The notes under the pieces were generated by a model. It was not told where the DNA came from. It made no database searches and worked only from the letters and a program-made list of their open reading frames with translations. Below are positions 7,243-14,100 of a DNA stretch of 14,100 nt, piece after piece. The translations under genes were made by a program, and so were the position numbers. Source of the stretch: an uncultured Kordia sp. (GTDB taxonomy: Bacteria; Bacteroidota; Bacteroidia; Flavobacteriales; Flavobacteriaceae); contig CAJXHW010000016.1 in NCBI GenBank assembly GCA_913054565.1, positions 1 to 14,100 on the forward strand, written 5' to 3'. The stretch's first letter is position 1. Each line of letters opens with the position of its first letter.

Positions 7243-8339
7243 TATTTTCTTATCAATTTTTCAACTTCATTTACAATTGCTTTAGTTGCATTTTCTAAAG
7301 CTAACTTTTTAATCTCGATAGATAATTTATTCTGTAAACCATCATTCTCCAATACATCTTTACACTTTATTTCAAAATCAGATTCTAACTCTGATTCTCT
7401 AATTAGTATACCTGCATTTTCATCTGTTATCGCCTGTGCATTTTTTGTTTGATGATCCTCAGACACATTAGGACTAGGTATAAATATTGTTGGTTTTCCA
7501 ACAATACATAACTCAGACACCGAACTTGCTCCAGCTCTAGAAATAATAATATCTGCTGCTGCATAAGCTAAATCCATCTTATTTAAAAACGCATGAGTTT
7601 GTACATTTTCCTTTGCGTTATGATGCTTATAATCATTTATATACAACTTCCCTGTTTGCCATATCAGTTGCGCATTATTAGTTTCAAAAAACGACAATTC
7701 ATTATCAATTAATTGATTTATACGTCTTGCCCCTAAACTTCCTCCTAAAATCAAAATAGTTTTTTTAGTGCTACTTAATTTAAAATACTGTTGTGCTTCC
7801 TCACGTTTAGAAGTGATTTCCAATAAATCTTGCCGCACTGGATTACCCGTTTTCACAATCTTTTCTTTTGGAAAAAAGCGGTCTAAATTATCATAAGCAA
7901 CACAAATAGTTTTTGCCTTTTTAGATAATAATTTATTTGTAATTCCTGGAAAAGAATTCTGTTCTTGTATCAATGTTGGTATACCTTTACTATTAGCCAT
8001 ATACAACAACGGCCCACTAGCAAACCCACCAGTTCCGATAGCAATATCTGGCTGAAACTCTTTTACTATTTTTCTGGCATTCCACAAACTACTCAATAGT
8101 TTAAATGGAAACATCAGGTTAGATTTAGAAATTAATTTACGCTGAATACCCGAAATCCACAAGCCTTTTATTTTATATCCTGAAGCTGGAACTTTTTCCA
8201 TTTCCATTCTATCGTTAGCTCCAACAAACAAAAATTCTGTATCAGGATACCTAAATTTTATTTCGTTCGCAATGGCTATTGCAGGGTAAATATGCCCTCC
8301 TGTACCGCCTCCTGAAACTATAATTTTTAGACTTTTCAT
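7242..8339 (-). CDS. murG: UDP-GlcNAc:lipid I N-acetylglucosaminyltransferase MurG
   Basis: MurG is a peripheral membrane glycosyltransferase that adds GlcNAc from UDP-GlcNAc to lipid I, giving lipid II, the last cytoplasmic step of peptidoglycan synthesis. It has 365 residues, close to the 355 of E. coli. It is a two-domain GT-B enzyme. The first domain has the glycine loop SGGGTGGHIYPA (9-20) with the conserved His16, and the segment IGTGGFASGP (101-110). The second has GGSLGARRIN (199-208), SRAGASSVSEL (267-277), and EDHQTKNA (294-301) of the sugar-nucleotide site. The ATG at 8339 is 2 bases after the ftsW stop, and its own stop overlaps the murC GTG by one base. Confidence 0.97.
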   Translation of the reverse strand: MKSLKIIVSGGGTGGHIYPAIAIANEIKFRYPDTEFLFVGANDRMEMEKVPASGYKIKGLWISGIQRKLISKSNLMFPFKLLSSLWNARKIVKEFQPDIAIGTGGFASGPLLYMANSKGIPTLIQEQNSFPGITNKLLSKKAKTICVAYDNLDRFFPKEKIVKTGNPVRQDLLEITSKREEAQQYFKLSSTKKTILILGGSLGARRINQLIDNELSFFETNNAQLIWQTGKLYINDYKHHNAKENVQTHAFLNKMDLAYAAADIIISRAGASSVSELCIVGKPTIFIPSPNVSEDHQTKNAQAITDENAGILIRESELESDFEIKCKDVLENDGLQNKLSIEIKKLALENATKAIVNEVEKLIRK

Positions 8340-8341
8340 AC

Positions 8342-9535
8342 TTACATGGCTTGTGTTAAAACATCTAACGGGTTATCTTTTTCTAGACTTTTTTTATCTT
8401 TCACATTCTTCTGAGCACTGCTCACACTTAAAATTATCCCAAAGGCTAAACAGGTCATCCATATAGACGTTCCACCAGAACTAATCAACGGTAAGGTTTG
8501 TCCTGTAACAGGAAATAACTCAACTGCAACTCCCATATTTATAAGTGCCTGAAAAATAATTGGCAAGCCAACTCCGGCGACTAATAATTTACCAAAAACC
8601 GTCTCTGATTTATTTAGTATAATCACCAACCTGTACAATACAATTAAGTAAAACAACACAATTGCTACACCAGAAACCAAGCCCCACTCTTCAACAATTA
8701 TTGCATATATAAAATCTGATGATGATTGTGGTAAAAAGTTTTTTTGTACGCTCTTTCCTGGCCCTAATCCAAATAACTGACCTGAAGCTATTGCGGTTTT
8801 TGCACGTTCAATTTGATAATCTTCTTCCGTATCCTCACCATTAGAAAAATTTTCAACTCTTGAAATCCAAGTATCAACACGATTTGGAAACGCTTCAGGG
8901 AATGCTTTTGCAGACAAGAAGAACAACATTACAAATAACGCTCCAGCACCTATGATTACACCAATATATTTAAACGGATACCCTCCTAAAAACACTAACA
9001 CCATAACCATAGAGAAAATTAATGCCGCAGTTGACAAATTTGCTGGAAAAATCAAAATTAAAATTAGACCAACAGGAATCCATAATTCTATAAAACTTTC
9101 TTTAAAAACAATTGCTCGGTCTTTAAATTTAGCTAAATATCTTGCCACATAAACCATTAATACTACTGCTGCTAATGTTGATGTTTGAAAGGATACACCA
9201 ACACCAGGCACACGCAACCATCTACTTGCATTTGCCCCACCAATAGTTGTTCCTTGAGCCATTGTAAATACTAACAATATTGTGACTATAAACATCATGA
9301 TCCACGAAAGCCCTTTAAATTTATTATAATCAATTTTATGTACTGTAAAGATTATAGCAAACCCCATTACTAAATGTACCCCATGTTTTACCAACAAACT
9401 AAAAGTATTTCTACCATATAAATTTGCTAAGTTACTACTGGCACTATATACTGGTAAAAACGAAAACAGTGCAAGTAATGTTAACATTGCCCACAACGTT
9501 TTATCGCCACCAATATGTTTTAGTAATTTACTCAT
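8342..9535 (-). CDS. ftsW: SEDS peptidoglycan polymerase FtsW
   Basis: FtsW is a polytopic membrane protein of the SEDS family. It is the septal glycosyltransferase that polymerises lipid II together with its partner transpeptidase FtsI. It has 397 residues with about ten hydrophobic segments. The large outer loop before the catalytic segment contains NRVDTWISRVENF (218-230). The motif SSSDFIYAIIVEEWG (271-285) includes Asp274, matching the essential aspartate of SEDS enzymes. The family signature FPVTGQTLPLISSGGTS is at 341-357. FtsW and RodA are hard to separate by sequence alone; the place in the dcw cluster between murD and murG decides for FtsW. It starts 2 bases after the murD stop and ends 2 bases before murG. 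The C-terminal tail (about 375-397) is charged and cytoplasmic. Confidence 0.96.
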   Translation of the reverse strand: MSKLLKHIGGDKTLWAMLTLLALFSFLPVYSASSNLANLYGRNTFSLLVKHGVHLVMGFAIIFTVHKIDYNKFKGLSWIMMFIVTILLVFTMAQGTTIGGANASRWLRVPGVGVSFQTSTLAAVVLMVYVARYLAKFKDRAIVFKESFIELWIPVGLILILIFPANLSTAALIFSMVMVLVFLGGYPFKYIGVIIGAGALFVMLFFLSAKAFPEAFPNRVDTWISRVENFSNGEDTEEDYQIERAKTAIASGQLFGLGPGKSVQKNFLPQSSSDFIYAIIVEEWGLVSGVAIVLFYLIVLYRLVIILNKSETVFGKLLVAGVGLPIIFQALINMGVAVELFPVTGQTLPLISSGGTSIWMTCLAFGIILSVSSAQKNVKDKKSLEKDNPLDVLTQAM

Positions 9536-9537
9536 TC

Positions 9538-10869
9538 TTACAACTTTCTAATAGCTTCTTTAAACTGATGCCCTCTGTCTTCATAATTTTCAAATAAATC
9601 AAAACTAGCGCAAGCAGGAGACAACAACACATTATCACCTTTTTCAGAGAGCCTATAAGCCATATGGACAGCCTCTGTCATCGATCTTGCTTCTACAAGA
9701 GTTTCAACTGTATTTTGAAATACCGCTTTAATTTTATTATTATCAGATCCCAAACAAATTATTGCTTTCACTTTTTCATTAACTAGTGATAACAAATCTG
9801 CATAATCATTCCCTTTATCTACACCACCAACAATCCAAACGGTTGGTGCTTGCATACTATCTAAAGCGTAATAAACAGCATTAACATTGGTGGCTTTTGA
9901 GTCATTTATATACTGTACATTTTGAATTTTTAATACATGCTCTAACCGATGTTCCACTCCTTGAAAATTTGACAAACTCTCACGAATTGTTGCTTTTCTA
10001 ATTTTTAATAAATTTGCAACAGTAGCTGATGCCATTGCATTTTTTATATTGTGCTTCCCTTCTAATGCTAAGTCTTTTACTGGCATAGTTAACGTCTCTT
10101 CTTTAATTGTTAGTTTAATATCTTTATTGTCTAAATAGACACCTTCTTTTAATTTTTTATGTAATGAAAAAGGTATTAATGTTGCCGCTATATCGTGGCT
10201 CATCAAATACTTTTCTATTTCAATATCGTCTGCATCATATATTAGATAATCATCAGCAGTTTGATTTTTTGTAATCCTAAATTTTGACGCTATATAGTTA
10301 TCATAGTTATACTCATATCTATCCAAATGATCTTCAGATAAATTTGTAATTACTGCTATATGTGGTTTAAAACTATCAATTCCATCTAACTGAAAACTAC
10401 TCAACTCTAACACATAATTATCATAGTCTTTCTCTGCCACTTGTTTTGCAAAACTATCTCCTATATTACCAGCTATTCCCACATTTAATTCATCTTTTAA
10501 TAAATGATGTGTCAATAGCGTTGTTGTTGTTTTTCCGTTACTACCTGTAATACCCACCAAGGTTGCATTGGTATATTGTGCTGCGAATTCAATTTCAGAA
10601 ATAACCGGAATTCCTTTCTTCAACAACTCTTGAACCAACGGAACAGTATCAGGTATCCCTGGACTCTTCACAACAACATCAGCATTGAAAATTTTTGCCT
10701 CTGTATGCTGCAATTCCTCCCACTCAATAGCATTATCTACAAGAACTTGTTTATACTTTTTATTCACTGTTCCTTTATCAGAAACAAAAACCTCATAACC
10801 TTTTTGTTTTGCCAACAATGCAGCTCCTACACCACTTTCACCACCACCTAAAACAACTAATCTATTCAT
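9538..10869 (-). CDS. murD: UDP-MurNAc-L-alanine--D-glutamate ligase MurD
   Basis: MurD is a cytoplasmic ATP-dependent ligase that adds D-glutamate to UDP-MurNAc-L-Ala. It has 443 residues from the ATG at 10869. The frame stays open a further 57 bases upstream, but that stretch lies within the 3' end of mraY, and the fold begins right at the chosen start with MNRLVVLGGGESGVG. The chosen ATG shares one base with the mraY stop (TAATG), the same coupling style seen elsewhere in the operon. Motifs: ATP loop GITGSNGKTTTT (106-117), SSFQLDGI (157-164), TNLSEDHLDRY (175-185), GKHNIKNA (271-278), DSKATN (323-328), SPACASFDLF (417-426) and DRGHQF (431-436), all expected for MurD. Its stop is 2 bases before ftsW. 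Confidence 0.97.
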   Translation of the reverse strand: MNRLVVLGGGESGVGAALLAKQKGYEVFVSDKGTVNKKYKQVLVDNAIEWEELQHTEAKIFNADVVVKSPGIPDTVPLVQELLKKGIPVISEIEFAAQYTNATLVGITGSNGKTTTTLLTHHLLKDELNVGIAGNIGDSFAKQVAEKDYDNYVLELSSFQLDGIDSFKPHIAVITNLSEDHLDRYEYNYDNYIASKFRITKNQTADDYLIYDADDIEIEKYLMSHDIAATLIPFSLHKKLKEGVYLDNKDIKLTIKEETLTMPVKDLALEGKHNIKNAMASATVANLLKIRKATIRESLSNFQGVEHRLEHVLKIQNVQYINDSKATNVNAVYYALDSMQAPTVWIVGGVDKGNDYADLLSLVNEKVKAIICLGSDNNKIKAVFQNTVETLVEARSMTEAVHMAYRLSEKGDNVLLSPACASFDLFENYEDRGHQFKEAIRKL

Positions 10870-12125
10870 TATCTCAATTTCAAGGTTACCATTGTTACCA
10901 CTGCTAGCATGATAGCCACAATCCAAAAACGGTTAACAATCTTACTTTCATGCATTCCCTTTTTCTGATAGTGATGGTGCAATGGAGACATTAGAAATAT
11001 TCGTTTTCCTTCACCGTACTTCTTTTTCGTATACTTAAAATAACTTACTTGAAGTACTACCGATAAATTCTCAGCCAAGAAAACACCACATAAAATTGGC
11101 ACTAATAACTCTTTTCTTACAGCTATAGCAATTACAGCTATTATCCCTCCAATAGTTAAACTTCCTGTATCACCCATAAATACTTGTGCAGGAAAGGTAT
11201 TATACCACAGAAAACCAATTAACGCTCCAACAAATGCACCAACAAAAATTGTCATCTCACCTATTCTTGGGATATACATAATATTTAAATAATCAGAGAA
11301 TATGATATTTCCAGACAACCAAGCAAAAAGCCCTAATACAACAACTGATATCACCGATGTACCGGCTGCTAAGCCATCAATACCATCTGTTAAATTAGCA
11401 CCGTTTGAAACTGCAGTTATTATAAAAATGACTACAGGAATAAAAATCATCCATGCATATTTTCCCCAACCTTCATTAAAAAAGGTTAAAATATTTGCAT
11501 AATCAAATTCATTATTTTTCAGAAAAGGAATTGTAGTTTTAGTTGATTTTGTTTCCGGATGAAACTGTTTTACCGCAGGGTTATGCATTAACAACATTGA
11601 GTTACCTGTACTCACCATTGCTGTTTGAGCCTGTTCAGAAATTTGTTCTTTAATTGTTACATTGTCGTTGAAATACAACACTGTACCCACAATAAGACCT
11701 AAACCTACTTGGCCTAAAACCTTAAACTTACCCTGTAAGCCTTCTTTATCATTTTTAAATTTTTTAATATAATCATCAATGAAACCAATGGTTCCCATCC
11801 ATAATGTTGTGATGATTAATAATATAACATATACATTATCTAGCTTAGCAAATAACAATACCGGAATTAAAGTTGCTATAATTATTATAACTCCTCCCAT
11901 TGTTGGAGTACCTTGCTTTTGTTTTTGCCCTTCCAACCCAAGATCTCTTACAGTTTCGCCTATTTGTTGATTTCTTAAAAAACTTATGATATGCTTTCCG
12001 AAAATCATTGATATTAACAACGATACAATAACAGCTAAAGCAGCCCTAAATGATATAAACTGAAACACTGACGCTCCAGGTAATTGGTATTGTTGCTCTA
12101 AATATTCAAATAAATAGTATAACAT
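10869..12125 (-). CDS. mraY: phospho-MurNAc-pentapeptide transferase MraY
   Basis: MraY is a polytopic membrane enzyme that transfers phospho-MurNAc-pentapeptide to undecaprenyl phosphate, making lipid I. It has 418 residues, longer than the 360 of E. coli. Motifs: GTPTMGG (72-78), the metal/catalytic pair Asp117-Asp118 in GFIDDYIKK, NGANLTDGIDGLA (241-253), QVFMGDTGSL (314-323) and the substrate-binding PLHHHYQKKG (381-390). The extra length is a polar stretch between two membrane segments, about residues 155-215, which by the known topology should face the periplasm. From memory a segment like this is usual in Bacteroidota MraY. The ATG is 3 bases after the murE stop, and the stop shares a base with the murD ATG. 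Confidence 0.97.
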   Translation of the reverse strand: MLYYLFEYLEQQYQLPGASVFQFISFRAALAVIVSLLISMIFGKHIISFLRNQQIGETVRDLGLEGQKQKQGTPTMGGVIIIIATLIPVLLFAKLDNVYVILLIITTLWMGTIGFIDDYIKKFKNDKEGLQGKFKVLGQVGLGLIVGTVLYFNDNVTIKEQISEQAQTAMVSTGNSMLLMHNPAVKQFHPETKSTKTTIPFLKNNEFDYANILTFFNEGWGKYAWMIFIPVVIFIITAVSNGANLTDGIDGLAAGTSVISVVVLGLFAWLSGNIIFSDYLNIMYIPRIGEMTIFVGAFVGALIGFLWYNTFPAQVFMGDTGSLTIGGIIAVIAIAVRKELLVPILCGVFLAENLSVVLQVSYFKYTKKKYGEGKRIFLMSPLHHHYQKKGMHESKIVNRFWIVAIMLAVVTMVTLKLR

Positions 12126-12128
12126 TGT

Positions 12129-13595
12129 TTATTTATTTAATTGGATTAGTAGTTCTTTTACTATTTTTAAATCATCAAAATTTGATCGCACGCCATTTAC
12201 CTCTTGATATGTTTCATGCCCTTTTCCTGCTATCAATATTATATCGTTCATTTCCGCCATTTGGCACGCCGTTTTAATTGCCTGCTTCCTATTAGTTATG
12301 GCTAAAGTTTTTTTATAGTTTTCTGGCGACACACCAGACTCCATTTCCTCAATAATAGTGTCTGGATTTTCTGTTCTGGGGTTATCGCTTGTAAATACTG
12401 CAGTGGTACTTAATACAGAAGCAATATTTGCCATTTTAGGACGTTTACTTTTATCTCTATCACCACCACAACCAACAACAGTTATCAATTGCTCATTACC
12501 AGTTCTGATATTATTTATTGTTTCCAAAACATTCTTTAACGCATCAGGTGTATGCGCATAATCAACTATTGCTGTTATTTTTTTCTCTTTTGAAATCACA
12601 TATTCAAATCGCCCGCTTACATTTTCTAACAAACTTATCAGGCGTAAGTTTTCATTTTCTTCTAACCCAAGCAAATCACTTGCAGCAAAAATTGCTAGTA
12701 AATTATAAGCATTAAAACGCCCTATTAGTTTAGTCCAAACTTCATTATCATTTACTTTCAACAACAGTCCTGAAAATTGATTTTCTAAAATTTGTGCTTT
12801 GTAATTAGCATAACTTTTTAAGGCATAAGTGCGCTTTTTAGCCTTCGTGTTTTGCAACATGATTTCACCATTTTTATCATCAACATTCGTCAATGCGAAG
12901 GCTGATTTTGGCAAATCATCAAAAAATTTCTTCTTAACATCTCTATACTCAGAAAACGTATCATGATAATCTAAATGATCATGTGATAAATTTGTGAAAA
13001 CTCCACCTTTAAAATGTAATCCTGCAGTTCGTTTTTGATGAATTCCGTGCGAACTTACTTCCATAAAACAAAACTCTACACCAGCCTCATTCATCAAATG
13101 CAAGTACTTATTAATAGTTAAGGAATCTGGTGTTGTGTGTGTTGCTTTATACACCACATCACCTACCATTATTTTAACCGTAGAAAGCAATCCTACCTTA
13201 TATCCTGCATTTTTAAATTGCTGATATAACAATGTTGCAATAGTTGTTTTTCCGTTAGTTCCGGTAACCCCAACAAGTTGTAACTTTTCAGATGGATATT
13301 CATAATAGTTTGCAGACATCACTGCCAAAGCTAAATTAGTATCAGCTACTTGTACATAGGTTACACCAGACTCCTTATTTACTGGTAATATTTCACACAC
13401 AACAACTTTAGCTTTTAGCTCTATGGCTTTAGATATGTAATCATGACCGTCTACCAAAGTTCCTTTTAAAGCCACAAACACATCTGTAGCTTCAATTTTT
13501 CTAGAATCAAATTCTATTTTTGAAATCATCACATCAGAGCCACCAACAATTACATCAATAGCTACTTTGTACAATATGTCTTTTAAATTTTTCAC
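12129..13595 (-). CDS. murE: UDP-MurNAc-L-Ala-D-Glu--meso-diaminopimelate ligase MurE
   Basis: MurE is a cytoplasmic ATP-dependent ligase that adds the third residue of the stem peptide. It has 488 residues. Motifs: DSRK (30-33), ATP loop GTNGKTT (112-118), HTTPDS (153-158), SSHG (181-184), TNLSHDHLDYH (201-211), VDYAHTPDAL (344-353), DNPRTENP (404-411) and GKGHE (457-461). The DNPR tetrapeptide together with the GKGHE glutamate marks enzymes that use meso-diaminopimelate rather than lysine. The start is a GTG at 13595, overlapping the ftsI stop by four bases (GTGA). No in-frame ATG precedes the DSRK motif closely enough without removing the first strand (the next Met is residue 23). mraY follows after 3 bases. 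Confidence 0.97.
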   Translation of the reverse strand: MKNLKDILYKVAIDVIVGGSDVMISKIEFDSRKIEATDVFVALKGTLVDGHDYISKAIELKAKVVVCEILPVNKESGVTYVQVADTNLALAVMSANYYEYPSEKLQLVGVTGTNGKTTIATLLYQQFKNAGYKVGLLSTVKIMVGDVVYKATHTTPDSLTINKYLHLMNEAGVEFCFMEVSSHGIHQKRTAGLHFKGGVFTNLSHDHLDYHDTFSEYRDVKKKFFDDLPKSAFALTNVDDKNGEIMLQNTKAKKRTYALKSYANYKAQILENQFSGLLLKVNDNEVWTKLIGRFNAYNLLAIFAASDLLGLEENENLRLISLLENVSGRFEYVISKEKKITAIVDYAHTPDALKNVLETINNIRTGNEQLITVVGCGGDRDKSKRPKMANIASVLSTTAVFTSDNPRTENPDTIIEEMESGVSPENYKKTLAITNRKQAIKTACQMAEMNDIILIAGKGHETYQEVNGVRSNFDDLKIVKELLIQLNK

Positions 13596-14100
13596 GATAA
13601 TTCTAATACAATTTCTTTAGCAACAGTTATTTTTTCACCAACATTTAAAGATTGTTTTTTAACCTTTCCATTCCCTTTCACATTAACCTTCATTCCAAGG
13701 TTTTCTAAAAAAGAAATAGCATCCATACCACTCATCCCTACTACATTTGGCACAGTTTTATATTCTTTTCTGCTTTTTTCTAAGTAGATATCATAGGTTT
13801 TATTTAAAGCCATGTTTTCTACCACATCAACACTTACCTCATCAACCAAAGGCGTATCTGTATATATTTTTTTAGCTATGGTTTTAAATACAGGAGCTGC
13901 AACAATATTACCATAATACCCAATTGACGTTTTTGGTTTATGAATAACCACAATACATGAATACTTAGGATTGTCTGCAGGGAAGTATCCAGAAAAAGAA
14001 GCGATATACTGCTTCTTCGCCTTTTTATTACCGTAATCTGTTGTACATGTACCCGTCTTACCTGCCATTGAAAAATCTTTTGAATAAATATTCGTAGCCG
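13592..14100 (-). CDS. ftsI: FtsI/PBP transpeptidase, C-terminal part with PASTA domain (runs off the window)
   Basis: Only the last 168 codons are present; the gene continues beyond base 14100. FtsI is the class B penicillin-binding protein that cross-links septal peptidoglycan and partners FtsW. The visible part begins inside the transpeptidase domain with the third active-site motif Lys-Thr-Gly-Thr (14048-14059), followed by YIASFSGYFPADNPKYSCIV, the usual strand after KTGT in this family. About 90 residues on, after a linker, comes a PASTA domain in the last 55 residues (from VPNVVGMSGMDAISFLENLG onward). The Met codon at 14068 lies just ahead of KTGT and is internal, not a start. Position directly before murE makes FtsI (rather than another class B PBP) the best name. 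The stop overlaps the murE GTG by four bases. Confidence 0.92.
   Translation of the reverse strand, partial: ATNIYSKDFSMAGKTGTCTTDYGNKKAKKQYIASFSGYFPADNPKYSCIVVIHKPKTSIGYYGNIVAAPVFKTIAKKIYTDTPLVDEVSVDVVENMALNKTYDIYLEKSRKEYKTVPNVVGMSGMDAISFLENLGMKVNVKGNGKVKKQSLNVGEKITVAKEIVLELS

Noticed and set aside
10870..10926. Longer murD reading frame starting within mraY
   Set aside because: The Mur ligase fold begins exactly at the ATG at 10869, which overlaps the mraY stop by one base; the upstream codons overlap mraY coding sequence.
1..14100. Mobile elements, CRISPR arrays, defence or toxin-antitoxin systems, phage genes
   Set aside because: Apart from the exported-protein and GNAT genes, every long gene belongs to the dcw cluster or its usual neighbour; there are no direct-repeat arrays, transposase motifs or shifts in base composition.

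Overview
The window is a stretch of chromosome from a low-GC member of the Bacteroidota, most likely the family Flavobacteriaceae. The evidence is the gene order of the division and cell wall (dcw) cluster, an FtsZ with a very long acidic tail ending in SFLHDNVD, an MraY with a family-type insertion, A-rich upstream regions without strong Shine-Dalgarno sites, and the AT-rich base composition. The genus cannot be fixed from this sequence. MurE carries the DNPR signature of the meso-diaminopimelate-adding enzymes, so the peptidoglycan is expected to be the Gram-negative meso-DAP type.

Layout from left to right: bases 1-166 hold no gene, only a short inverted repeat. Two plus-strand genes follow, a small exported protein of unknown function (167-619) and a GNAT acetyltransferase (627-1079). 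They end at a symmetrical hairpin (1065-1103) that can terminate transcription from both sides. Everything to the right is on the minus strand. In transcription order, from right to left, it reads ftsI (3' part only, with the KTGT motif and a PASTA domain), murE, mraY, murD, ftsW, murG, murC, ftsQ, ftsA, ftsZ, a hairpin terminator (1728-1760), a yqeY-like gene and a tRNA-Arg(UCG).

The minus-strand genes form one tightly packed operon. From ftsI to ftsA every junction overlaps by 1-4 nt or is separated by no more than 9 nt. The only larger gap is 53 nt before ftsZ. MurE, MurD and MurC are three of the ligases that build the UDP-MurNAc-peptide. MraY and MurG make lipids I and II, FtsW polymerises lipid II, FtsI cross-links the septal strands, and FtsQ, FtsA and FtsZ supply the divisome scaffold and the Z-ring. 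murB, murF and ddl are not in the window.

I looked for an unusual accessory system and found none: there are no mobile elements, CRISPR arrays, toxin-antitoxin pairs, phage genes or signs of horizontal transfer. This is a conserved housekeeping locus. The points worth a second look are lineage-specific elaborations (FtsZ and FtsA tails, MraY insertion, PASTA on FtsI), the overlapping architecture with GTG starts, the stop codon lying inside a terminator, and the uncharacterised exported protein next to the GNAT gene.
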